This document shows, in pieces, positions 25,604-33,625 of a DNA stretch of 64,000 nucleotides. Numbering within the stretch: position 1 is the first letter of the stretch; every line of letters begins with the position of its first letter. Under the pieces are notes generated by a model, which saw nothing but the letters and a program-made list of their open reading frames with translations, searched no databases and was not told where the DNA came from. The DNA is from Saccharothrix sp. HUAS TT1. Lineage in GTDB: Bacteria; Actinomycetota; Actinomycetes; Mycobacteriales; Pseudonocardiaceae. The translations under genes and the position numbers were made by a program. The DNA lies in assembly GCF_040744945.1 (NCBI RefSeq), contig NZ_CP160453.1, positions 5,394,001-5,458,000 of the forward strand, given 5' to 3'.

Positions 25604-26440
25604 TCAGCCGCAGATGCCGTACCCCATCAGCCCCCAGGCCGGTGGGGCGGCCCCGGTCGCCTTGTTGGCGCGCGCGGCCATCGTGTCCGCGTCGACCGCG
25701 TGCACGACGTCCAGGTACACCAGGCCGCTGCCGGGGGTGATCGACGCGCCGACGCTGTAGAGCGCCCGGCCGTTCGCGCAGGACGTGTTCAGCGACTTGG
25801 ACGGGTCGACCGACACCGGGGCCGACCACATGACCAGCTGCGCGGTGGTGTTGGCGCACACCGCGAACGCGGTGACGCTCCAAGTCGTCCGGTTGCGGCC
25901 GGGGATGAGCGTGCCGCGCACGGTGACCGACTTGAGCGTGCTCGACGGCACGACGTGGTCCAGCACCACGTCACCGCCGCCGTTGTTGATCCGGCCGCCG
26001 ACGCCGATCAGGGTCTTGTCGCCGCACCCGGCGGACACGACCGAGGCGCTGAGCGGGCCGGTCACCGACACGACGTCCCACCCCGCCGGCGGCGTGGCGC
26101 ACAGGGCTTCCCCCGTCATCCGCCAGAGGTCGGGCGTCGACCGGGCCTCCCTCAGCGTGGTGGTGAAACCGCTGCCGTCGTCGTGCGGTTCGAGCCGGTC
26201 GATGGCGATGTCGCCCTGGACCGTCGTCGACGGCGCGGTCAGGTAGCCACCGCCGCCGGTGACCACCGTGCCCGGCGGGCAGTTCACGGTGACCGACTTG
26301 TCCGCGCTGCTCGACGCCGTCGTGACCGCCACGCGCACGTGTCCCGGCGGGTCCGCCGCCGCGGGCGCCGCCGCGCCGAACCCCGAGACCGCTGCGGCGG
26401 CCAGGACCGCCACGACCCGGGCCGCTCTGGTGATGACCAT
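25604..26440 (-). CDS. Secreted protein of unknown function
   Basis: 278 residues. ATG 26440 has GGAAGG 7 nt upstream and begins a signal peptide (RVVAVLAAAAVSGFGAAAPAAA). The mature protein has two internally similar halves, each with a Cys-containing start followed by a glycine-rich strand: VNCPPGTVVTGGGGYL near 50, then SAGCGDKTLIGVGGRI, and later TSCANGRALYSVGASI. This Cys-x-Gly-x-VGG pattern is seen in actinobacterial secreted proteins of unknown role. No enzyme motif was found. It lies directly upstream of the RTX-like gene on the same strand, with a shared 17-nt repeat in both promoters, so the two may be co-regulated. Confidence 0.75.
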   Translation of the reverse strand: MVITRAARVVAVLAAAAVSGFGAAAPAAADPPGHVRVAVTTASSSADKSVTVNCPPGTVVTGGGGYLTAPSTTVQGDIAIDRLEPHDDGSGFTTTLREARSTPDLWRMTGEALCATPPAGWDVVSVTGPLSASVVSAGCGDKTLIGVGGRINNGGGDVVLDHVVPSSTLKSVTVRGTLIPGRNRTTWSVTAFAVCANTTAQLVMWSAPVSVDPSKSLNTSCANGRALYSVGASITPGSGLVYLDVVHAVDADTMAARANKATGAAPPAWGLMGYGICG

Positions 26441-26524
26441 GGGAGCACCTTCCGTCCGTGCGGCCGGGCCACACCGGCCGGCCGCGCACCGACGAACCCT
26501 GGGCCACGCCGGCTGCCGAACGCC

Positions 26525-26541
26525 TGCCGTCCGGTTGCCGC
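26525..26541 (+). repeat. 17-nt repeat, copy 2
   Basis: Identical to 25560-25576 (TGCCGTCCGGTTGCCGC). It lies in the 238-bp divergent region between the unknown secreted protein (start 26440) and the S8 protease (start 26679). Nearby GCGGCAG/CTGCCGC (26583-26606) forms a small hairpin. Confidence 0.4.
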
Positions 26542-26678
26542 CCGGCCTCGCGACCGGCAGGGGGCAGCCGGGCCGCCGGACAGCGGCAGTTCTTACGGGC
26601 TGCCGCACCGGTCCGCGCCGCGACCACCGGCCGACGTGTCACGCTCGGTGGTCGGATCTCAACCCTGCGGAGGTTTCG

Positions 26679-28229
26679 ATGAAGCGGAAAACCGTTGCGG
26701 TGAACGGGGTGTTGGGCGTCGCGGCGCTCACCGCCGGGCTGCTGGTGGGTGCGCCACCGGCGGGCGCGGCGGAGGGCGACATCAAGCTCGCCGCCGCCGG
26801 CACGGCCGTGCCGGGGCACTACCTGGTGGTGCTGGAGGACGAGGCCGGCGCCCAGGCGGCCGACCTGACCGCCAAGCACGGCGGCACGGTCACGGCCACC
26901 TGGCGGCACGCGTTGCGCGGCTTCGCCGTCAGCGCCAGTGAGCGGGAGGCGAAGAGGCTGGCCGCGGACCCGGCGGTCCGGTCGGTCAGCCAGGACGGCC
27001 TGGTCCAGGCGGTCGCCACCCAGCCGAACCCGCCGTCGTGGGGCCTGGACCGCATCGACCAGCGCGACCTGCCGCTGAACGCGTCCTACAACTACGACAC
27101 GACCGCGTCCAACGTCCGCGCGTACATCCTCGACACCGGCATCCGGACCACCCACTCGACGTTCGGCGGCCGGGCGTCGTGGGGCTACGACGCGGTGGAC
27201 GGCACCAACACCGACTGCAACGGCCACGGCACGCACGTGGCGGGCACCGTCGGCGGCAGCCAGTACGGCGTCGCCAAGGGCGTGCGGCTGGTCGCGGTCC
27301 GCGTGCTCAACTGCGCGGGTTCCGGCACGTTCGCCCAGGTGGTCAGCGGTGTCGACTGGGTGACCGCGAACGCCGTCAAGCCCGCGGTGGCGAACATGAG
27401 CCTCGGCGCGCCCGCCTCGGCGGCCACCGCGCCCCTGGAGGCGGCGGTGCGCAACTCCATCGCCTCCGGCGTCACGTACGCCCTGGCGTCCGGCAACTCC
27501 AACAGCGACGCGTGCGGCTTCAGCCCGGCGCTGGTGCGCGAGGCGATCACCGTCAACGCCTCGACCAGCTCCGACGCGCGCGCGTCGTTCTCCAACTTCG
27601 GCACGTGCTCGGACATCTTCGCGCCCGGCCAGGACATCACCTCGTCGTGGCACACCGGCGACGCCGCCACCAACACCATCAGCGGCACGTCGATGGCCGC
27701 ACCGCACGTCGCGGGCGCCGCGGCGCTGCACCTGGCCACGCACACCGGTGACACCCCGGCGACCGTGCAGGCCGCGCTGGTCAACGCCTCCACGCCGAAC
27801 AAGATCACCAACCCGGGCGCGGGCTCGCCGAACCGCCTGCTGCACACCGGCACGACCACCGGCGGCCCGTCGACCGTCACGGCGATCCGCTACCTCGGCG
27901 GTCGCGGCGACCACCTCACGTCCGTCACCGGCGCGCCGTCGGGCTACGTGGTCGAGACCTCCCTGGGCCGGCTGCTGACCGCCCAGGCGCCGGGCACGCA
28001 CCCGCTGTACCGCTGCGTGATCGGCTGGGACAACTTCACCTCGTACGACGTCAACTGCGAGGGCCAGACCCGCGTCGGCCTGCTCGGCTACGCGCACGAC
28101 GGCCAGGTCGCCGGCAGCCACCCGATCTACCGCTGCCTGGTGCGCGGCAGCGGTGACCACATGGAGTCCTACGACGCGAACTGCGAGGGCCAGATCACCG
28201 AGGGCAACCTGGGCTACTTCCTCGACTAG
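26679..28229 (+). CDS. Secreted subtilisin-like serine protease (S8, proteinase K-like)
   Basis: 516 residues. Signal peptide to ~30, then an I9 inhibitor-type propeptide (PGHYLVVLEDEAGA ... RSVSQDGLVQ, to ~120). The catalytic domain has Asp152 (YILDTGI), His183 (GHGTHVAG) and Ser338 (SGTSMAAPHVAG), the S8A triad, with Cys residues as in proteinase K relatives. After ~395 comes a C-terminal extension holding two copies of a unit with HPxYRC, a DxxSYDxNCEGQ motif and LGY; this resembles the DUF5648-type lectin-like repeat and may bind substrate. GGAGG lies 6 nt before the ATG. It is a scavenging extracellular protease in the same secreted block as the polysaccharidases. Confidence 0.92.
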   Translation: MKRKTVAVNGVLGVAALTAGLLVGAPPAGAAEGDIKLAAAGTAVPGHYLVVLEDEAGAQAADLTAKHGGTVTATWRHALRGFAVSASEREAKRLAADPAVRSVSQDGLVQAVATQPNPPSWGLDRIDQRDLPLNASYNYDTTASNVRAYILDTGIRTTHSTFGGRASWGYDAVDGTNTDCNGHGTHVAGTVGGSQYGVAKGVRLVAVRVLNCAGSGTFAQVVSGVDWVTANAVKPAVANMSLGAPASAATAPLEAAVRNSIASGVTYALASGNSNSDACGFSPALVREAITVNASTSSDARASFSNFGTCSDIFAPGQDITSSWHTGDAATNTISGTSMAAPHVAGAAALHLATHTGDTPATVQAALVNASTPNKITNPGAGSPNRLLHTGTTTGGPSTVTAIRYLGGRGDHLTSVTGAPSGYVVETSLGRLLTAQAPGTHPLYRCVIGWDNFTSYDVNCEGQTRVGLLGYAHDGQVAGSHPIYRCLVRGSGDHMESYDANCEGQITEGNLGYFLD

Positions 28230-28238
28230 CCGGTAGCC

Positions 28239-28307
28239 GCGACCCCGTCCGCGGGGGAGCGGGTCGCGGTCTCGGCGGTGGTTCCGGGAGGGGCCACCGC
28301 CGAGACC
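28239..28307. terminator. Tandem terminator hairpins
   Basis: A 7-bp stem GCGACCC/GGGTCGC (28239-28267) followed by a 14-bp stem GGTCTCGGCGGTGG (28268-28281) with its complement (28294-28307). They lie between the convergent protease and ABC exporter genes. Confidence 0.8.
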
Positions 28308-28312
28308 GGCGG

Positions 28313-30172
28313 TCAGACCGCGGCGGCGAACTGGGCCGCGTAGAGGCGGTGGTACGAGCCCTCGGCGGCCATCAGCTCGTCGTGGCTGCCCTGCTCCACG
28401 ATCCGCCCGGACTCCATCACCAGGATCACGTCGGCGTCGCGGATGGTCGACAGCCGGTGGGCGATGACGAAGCTCGTCCGCGACGACCGCAGGGCCGCCA
28501 TGGCGTGCTGCACCAACGACTCCGTGCGGGTGTCGACCGAGCTGGTCGCCTCGTCCAGGATCAGCAGCGACGGGTTGGCCAGGAACGCCCGCGCGATGGT
28601 CAGCAGCTGCTTCTCGCCCGCGCTGACGTTCGTCGCCTCCTCGTCGATGACCGTGTCGTACCCGTCCGGCAGCGTGCGCACGAACCGGTCCACGTAGGTG
28701 GCCCTCGCCGCGGCGATGATCTCCTCGTCGGTGGCCGACGAGTTGCCGTAGGCGATGTTGTCCCGGATCGTCCCGCCGAACAGCCACGTGTCCTGGAGCA
28801 CCATGCCGGTCTGCGAGCGCAGGTCCTCCCGCTTCAGCGCGGTGATGTCCACGCCGTCCAGCGTGATGCGCCCCGAGTCCAGCTCGTAGAACCGCATGAT
28901 CAGGTTGACCAGCGTGGTCTTGCCCGCGCCGGTCGGACCGACGATCGCCACCGTCTGGCCGGGCTCGGCCACCAGCGACAGGTCCTCGATCAGCGGCTGC
29001 TCCGGCCGGTAGGAGAAGCCGACGTGCTCGAACTCCACCCGGCCGCGGCGCTCGGCGGGCAGCGACGCCTCCGCCGGGTCCGGCTCCTGCTCCTCGGCGT
29101 CGAGCAGTTCGAACACCCGCTCGGCCGACGCGACACCGGACTGCATCAGGTTCGCCATCGACGCCACCTGGGTCAGCGGCTGGGTGAACTGGCGCGAGTA
29201 CTGGATGAACGCCTGCACCTCGCCCAGCGTCATCGCGCCGGACGTGATGCGCAGACCGCCGACCACCGCGACCGCGACGTAGCTGACGTTGGACAGGAAC
29301 ATCATCATCGGCATGATCAGGCCGGACACGAACTGCGCGCCCATCGCCGAGCCGAGCAGTTCGTCGTTGCGGCGCTCGAACTCCTGCTCCGACTCCCGCC
29401 TGCGGCCGAAGACCTTCACCAGCTGGTGGCCGGTGAACGCCTCCTCGATGTGCGCGTTCAACGCGCCGGTGTGCTTCCACTGCGCCACGAACAACGCCTG
29501 CGACCGCTTGCGGATCCGCCCGGTCGCCACCACCGAGATCGGGATCAGCAGCAGCGCGATCAGCGTCAGCAGCGGCGAGATCGTCACCATCATCACCAGC
29601 ACGCCGACCACGGTCAGCAGCGACACCAGCAGCTGGCTCAGCGTCTGCTGCAGCGTCGTGGCCACGTTGTCGATGTCGTTGGTGACCCGGGACAGCAGCT
29701 CGCCGCGCGGCCGGCCGTCGAAGTAGCGCAGCGGCAGCCGGTGGATCTTCTCCTCCACGTCGGCGCGCAGCCGGAACACGAAGCGCTGCACCACGTTGTT
29801 CAGCACCCGGCCCTGGAAGTAGCCGAACACCGACGACGCCAGGTACAGCGCCATCACCCACAGCAGGACGGCGCCCAGCGCGGCGAAGTCGACGCCCGCG
29901 CCCGGCACGCCGCGCGCCCGGCCGAGCACGCCCTCGAAGATGATGTCGGTGGCGTGACCGAGGATCTTCGGCCCGGCCACCGAGAACGCCACGCTGATGA
30001 CGCCCAGCGCCACCACGAGCAGCAGCGCGGTCCGCTCGGTCCGCATCCGCCGGGCGAGCCGGCGCGCGGACGGGCCGAAGTTCTCCGCCTTGCCCATCGG
30101 CATGCCCATGCCGGGCATGCCGCCGCCCATCCGGGGCGGCGGGGCGGAACGGGACGGGGTGGTGGTGCTCAT
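28313..30172 (-). CDS. ABC exporter half-transporter (permease-ATPase), catalytic partner
   Basis: 619 residues: a Met/Gly-rich cytoplasmic N-terminus, a six-helix type IV exporter membrane domain (~60-350) and a nucleotide-binding domain. Walker A is GPTGAGKTTLV, Walker B with catalytic Glu is LLILDEATSSVD, and the switch His is intact in VIAHRLSTI. The signature is non-standard, VSAGEKQLL. Its partner has the opposite pattern, so together they form a heterodimeric multidrug exporter with one canonical and one degenerate ATP site, as in TmrAB or BmrCD. Its ATG overlaps the partner stop by 4 bp (ATGA), which implies coupled translation. Substrate unknown; drug export is likely from the TetR and lyase neighbours. 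Confidence 0.9.
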   Translation of the reverse strand: MSTTTPSRSAPPPRMGGGMPGMGMPMGKAENFGPSARRLARRMRTERTALLLVVALGVISVAFSVAGPKILGHATDIIFEGVLGRARGVPGAGVDFAALGAVLLWVMALYLASSVFGYFQGRVLNNVVQRFVFRLRADVEEKIHRLPLRYFDGRPRGELLSRVTNDIDNVATTLQQTLSQLLVSLLTVVGVLVMMVTISPLLTLIALLLIPISVVATGRIRKRSQALFVAQWKHTGALNAHIEEAFTGHQLVKVFGRRRESEQEFERRNDELLGSAMGAQFVSGLIMPMMMFLSNVSYVAVAVVGGLRITSGAMTLGEVQAFIQYSRQFTQPLTQVASMANLMQSGVASAERVFELLDAEEQEPDPAEASLPAERRGRVEFEHVGFSYRPEQPLIEDLSLVAEPGQTVAIVGPTGAGKTTLVNLIMRFYELDSGRITLDGVDITALKREDLRSQTGMVLQDTWLFGGTIRDNIAYGNSSATDEEIIAAARATYVDRFVRTLPDGYDTVIDEEATNVSAGEKQLLTIARAFLANPSLLILDEATSSVDTRTESLVQHAMAALRSSRTSFVIAHRLSTIRDADVILVMESGRIVEQGSHDELMAAEGSYHRLYAAQFAAAV

Positions 30173-31902
30173 GCGGCCTGCTCCGAGGTCAGCTGCGACT
30201 GGACGATCTCGACGTAGGTGGGGCAGGTGTCGAGCAGTTCGTGGTGGGTGCCGATGCCGACGACGCCGCCGCCGTCGAGCACCACGATCCGGTCGGCGTC
30301 CAGGATCGTGGAGACGCGCTGGGCGACGATGACCACGACCGCGTGCCGCGTGTGCGGTCGCAGCGCGGCGCGCAGCCGTGCGTCGGTGGACAGGTCGAGC
30401 GCCGAGAACGCGTCGTCGAACAGGTAGATGTCCGGCTTGCGGACCAGCGCGCGGGCGATGGACAGCCGCTGCCGCTGGCCGCCGGACACGTTCGTGCCGC
30501 CCTGGGCGATCGTCGCCTCCAGCCCCTCGGGCATCTCGGCGACGAAGTCGCGCGCCTGCGCGACCTCCAGCGCCTCCCACAGCTCCTCGTCGGTGGCATC
30601 GGGGTTGCCGTAGCGCAGGTTGGACGCGATCGTGCCGGTGAACAGGTACGGCCGCTGCGGCACCAGGCCGATCCGCGAGCACAGGGCGTCGACGTCGACC
30701 TCGCGCACGTCCGCGCCGTTGACCAGCACACCGCCCCCGGTCACGTCGATCAGCCGCGGCACCAGGTTGAGCAGGGTCGTCTTGCCGGTGCCGGTGCTGC
30801 CGATGATCGCGGTGCGCTGCCCGGCCTCGGCCCGGAAGGTGATGTCGCGCAGCACCGGCTCGTCCGCGCCGGGGTAGCGGAACTCCGCGCCGCGGAACTC
30901 GACCGAGGCGTGCCGGGGCAGTTCGGGCAGCGGGGTGGTCGGCGGCACGACCGAGGATTCGGTGTCCAGCACCTCGTTGATCCGCTCGGCGCTCACCGCG
31001 GCCCGCGGGATCATCATGGAGATGAACGTCGCGAACATCACCGCCATCAGGATCTGCATCAGGTAGCTCAGGAACGCCGTCAGCGCGCCGATCTGCATCT
31101 CGCCGGAGTCGACCCGGTACGCGCCGAACCACAGCACGGCGACGCTGGAGCCGTTGAGCAGCAGCATCACCACCGGGAAGATCATCGCCTGGAGCCGCCC
31201 GACGCGCAGCGCGGTGTCGGTGAGGGCGCTGTTGACGTCGGCGAAGCGCCGGGTCTCGGCGCGCTCCCGGACGAAAGCCCGGACCACCCGGATGCCGGAC
31301 AGCTGCTCGCGCAGCACGCGGTTGACCTCGTCGACGCGCTCCTGCATCAACCGGAACTGCGGCACCATCCGGACGACGATCAGGCCGACGGCGATCGCCA
31401 GCGCGGGCACGCACACGACGAGCAGCCAGGACAGGCCGACGTCCTCGCGCAGCGCCATGATGATGCCCGCCACGCACATGATCGGCGCGGTGACCAGCAT
31501 CGTGCAGGACATCACCACGAGCAGCTGGACCTGCTGCACGTCGTTGGTGGTGCGGGTGATCAGCGACGACGGGCCGAGCGTGGCGACCTCGCGCGCGGAG
31601 AACTCGCCGACGCGGCGGAAGACGGCGGCGCGGACGTCGCGGCCGAAGCTCATCGCGACGCGGGCGCTGTAGTAGACCGCGCCGACGGACGAGAGGATCT
31701 GGACGATCGAGACGGCGACCATCCAGCCGCCGGTGGACAGGATGTAGCCGGTGTCACCGGCGGCGATGCCGAAGTCGATGATGTCGGCGTTGAGGCTCGG
31801 CAGGTACAGCGAGGCGATGGTGCCGATCAGCTGTAAGACGAGCACAACCGTCAACTCGCGTCTGTACGGCCGCAGGTGGTTGCGCAGCAGGCGGCTCAGC
31901 AA
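30169..31902 (-). CDS. ABC exporter half-transporter with degenerate ATP site
   Basis: 577 residues: membrane domain ~20-305 and a nucleotide-binding domain with Walker A GSTGTGKTTLL and a good signature NVSGGQRQRLS. The catalytic Glu is replaced by Asp (YLFDDAFSALD) and the switch His by Gln (IVAQRVSTI), so this half has the non-hydrolysing site of a heterodimer. Start chosen as TTG 31902 with GGGGGAG 5 nt upstream; the only upstream ATG in frame would overlap the divergent TetR gene by 50 bp. It is first in a two-gene operon with the other half and divergent from the TetR-type regulator, which probably represses it. Confidence 0.9.
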   Translation of the reverse strand: MLSRLLRNHLRPYRRELTVVLVLQLIGTIASLYLPSLNADIIDFGIAAGDTGYILSTGGWMVAVSIVQILSSVGAVYYSARVAMSFGRDVRAAVFRRVGEFSAREVATLGPSSLITRTTNDVQQVQLLVVMSCTMLVTAPIMCVAGIIMALREDVGLSWLLVVCVPALAIAVGLIVVRMVPQFRLMQERVDEVNRVLREQLSGIRVVRAFVRERAETRRFADVNSALTDTALRVGRLQAMIFPVVMLLLNGSSVAVLWFGAYRVDSGEMQIGALTAFLSYLMQILMAVMFATFISMMIPRAAVSAERINEVLDTESSVVPPTTPLPELPRHASVEFRGAEFRYPGADEPVLRDITFRAEAGQRTAIIGSTGTGKTTLLNLVPRLIDVTGGGVLVNGADVREVDVDALCSRIGLVPQRPYLFTGTIASNLRYGNPDATDEELWEALEVAQARDFVAEMPEGLEATIAQGGTNVSGGQRQRLSIARALVRKPDIYLFDDAFSALDLSTDARLRAALRPHTRHAVVVIVAQRVSTILDADRIVVLDGGGVVGIGTHHELLDTCPTYVEIVQSQLTSEQAA

Positions 31903-31914
31903 CGATGCTCCCCC

Positions 31915-31967
31915 ATAAGAAACGGATCGTGTCTGGCATGCAAGGTAGACCCGGACGATAAGAAACG
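31915..31967. promoter_or_regulatory. TetR/ABC intergenic operator candidates
   Basis: A 20-bp imperfect palindrome at 31931-31950, GTCTGGCATG then CAAGGTAGAC, matches in 7 of 10 half-site positions. It is flanked by two identical direct repeats ATAAGAAACG (31915-31924 and 31958-31967), 43 bp apart, about four helical turns. All lie between the exporter start and the TetR start, a classic place for an autoregulating TetR operator. Confidence 0.5.
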
Positions 31968-31999
31968 CAAAGTATCTAAAGAGAGGGCAAAGGGACAGG

Positions 32000-32626
32000 G
32001 TGTCAGGGACGAAGTCGCGCCGTCGTGGGGCGCAGCTGGAGCAGGCCATCCTGGACGCGGCCTGGGACGAGCTGCGCGCGGTCGGCTACGCCCGGCTCAC
32101 CGTGGAGGCGGTGGCCACCCGGGCGGGGACGAGCAAACCCGTCATCTACCGCCGCTGGGGCGGGCGGGCCGAGCTGGTGCTGGCGGCGTGGATGCGCCAC
32201 GTGCCGGTGGAGCACGACGTGCCCGACACCGGCACGCTCAGCGGTGACCTGCGCGACCTGTTCGGCCGCATCGCGCGCCGGGCCGACTCGATGATGAACG
32301 AGGTGGTGGCGGGCGTGATGGGGGAGGCGTTCCGCCACCCCGAGGTCACCGCGCTGCTCGGCGAGCGACTGGCCGACCCGTCACCGCTGACCGAGGCGGT
32401 GGAGGCGATCGTCGTCAACGCCGTGGCGCGCGCCGAACTGCCGCCGGTCGACCTGCCGCACCGGGTGAAGCGGCTGCCGCTCGACCTGGTCCGCTCCGAG
32501 TCGATGATGGCCAACTGCGGCGCCGCGCTGACCGAGGAGGCGGTGGCGTCGCTGGTGGACGAGGTCTACGTGCCCCTGCTGCACGGCCTCGCGGCGGCGC
32601 GGGCGGAGGAGATCAGCGGGGGGTGA
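32000..32626 (+). CDS. TetR-family transcriptional regulator
   Basis: 208 residues, GTG start with AAAGGGA upstream. The N-terminal helix-turn-helix (~12-60) is clear: AILDAAWDELRAVGYARLTVEAVATRAGTSKPVIYRRWGG, given here only as landmarks AILDAAWDE, VATRAGTSK and YRRWGGRAEL. The C-terminal part is an all-helical ligand domain of the TetR_C type common in actinomycetes. It is divergent from the heterodimeric ABC exporter and probably represses it until a ligand binds. Its last 14 bp overlap the end of the convergent lyase-like gene. Confidence 0.9.
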   Translation: MSGTKSRRRGAQLEQAILDAAWDELRAVGYARLTVEAVATRAGTSKPVIYRRWGGRAELVLAAWMRHVPVEHDVPDTGTLSGDLRDLFGRIARRADSMMNEVVAGVMGEAFRHPEVTALLGERLADPSPLTEAVEAIVVNAVARAELPPVDLPHRVKRLPLDLVRSESMMANCGAALTEEAVASLVDEVYVPLLHGLAAARAEEISGG

Positions 32627-33494
32627 CCCTGGCCAGGGCGCCGCTCTCCAGCGCGACCCACAGCGCGCCGTCCGGCCCGACCGCGATGCCGTGCGGTTCC
32701 GAGTGGGCGTCGGGCAGGGCGTGCGACCGGACCTCCAGGTCCGAGGTGATCACGCCGACCCGGTTGCCCGCCCACTCGGTGAACCAGTGGTTGCCGCGGC
32801 CGTCGGCGACGATCGCGTGCGGCCGGGCCTCGCGGTCGGCCAGCGGGAACTCGGTGACCGTCCCGTCCGGGGTGATCCGGCCGACCTGACCCGCGTTGAT
32901 CTCCACGAACCAGACGGCGTCCGCGCCCGCGCAGACGCCCACCGGCCCGGCGCCCGGCGTCGGCAGGGGGTGGACGGCCACCTCGCCGCTCGCGTCGATC
33001 CGCCCGATGGCGTTGGCCTGGTTGAGCGCGAACCACATCCCGCCGTCCGGGCCCGCGGTGATGGCGGACGGGTACGAGCCGGAGACCGGCAGGGCGAACT
33101 CGGTGATCTCGCCGCCGGTGGTGATCCGGCCGATGCGGTCGGCGTTGACCTCGGTGAACCAGAGCGCGCCGTCGTGCCCGACCGCGATCCCGTACGGCCC
33201 GCACTCCGGCGTGGGCGGCGTGAACTCCGCCAGCGCGCCGTCCGTCGTCAGCCGGCCGATGCGGTGCGCCAGGTGCTCGGTGAACCACAGCGCGCCGTCC
33301 GGGCCGGTGACGATGACCGTCGGTCCGCTGCCCGGCTCCAGCCGGTGGCTGGTGGACTCCCCGCCGGGCTCCAACCGGCCGATCGCGCCGGCCCGGACCA
33401 TCGCGAACCAGAGCGCCCCGTCGGGCCCGGCGGTGACGCCGTACGGGCCGCTGTCGCGGTCGGCGAGGTCGAAGGTCTCGATGGGAAGTGACAC
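32613..33494 (-). CDS. Virginiamycin B lyase-like beta-propeller (Vgb family)
   Basis: 293 residues made of seven ~40-residue blades, each with the signature GPDGALWF followed by NxIGRI/HRIGRL and a short strand such as TEF. This is the Vgb fold, whose founding members open the ester ring of type B streptogramins using Mg2+. Near the C-terminus PHGIAVGPDGALWVALES keeps a His and a Glu in the order of the Vgb catalytic His and metal Glu. Many family members have no tested antibiotic activity, so the substrate is uncertain. GTG start; the gene overlaps the TetR gene tail to tail. With the exporter it suggests a resistance block. Confidence 0.75.
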   Translation of the reverse strand: MSLPIETFDLADRDSGPYGVTAGPDGALWFAMVRAGAIGRLEPGGESTSHRLEPGSGPTVIVTGPDGALWFTEHLAHRIGRLTTDGALAEFTPPTPECGPYGIAVGHDGALWFTEVNADRIGRITTGGEITEFALPVSGSYPSAITAGPDGGMWFALNQANAIGRIDASGEVAVHPLPTPGAGPVGVCAGADAVWFVEINAGQVGRITPDGTVTEFPLADREARPHAIVADGRGNHWFTEWAGNRVGVITSDLEVRSHALPDAHSEPHGIAVGPDGALWVALESGALARVTPR

Positions 33495-33625
33495 GGCGGG
33501 TGGTCGTTCCTCGTCATTCGGCGGTGGTGAGGTCGATCATCGCAGACCCTGGCGTTGGTGGAGTCGATCGGCGGGTGGCTCTGGTTGACTGCTGCGGGGG
33601 GACGGCCACTGTTCGAGGAGCGTGG

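Noticed and set aside
25971..29861. Long minus-strand frame running across the protease gene and ABC genes
   Set aside because: It overlaps well-supported genes in other frames and shows no motif.
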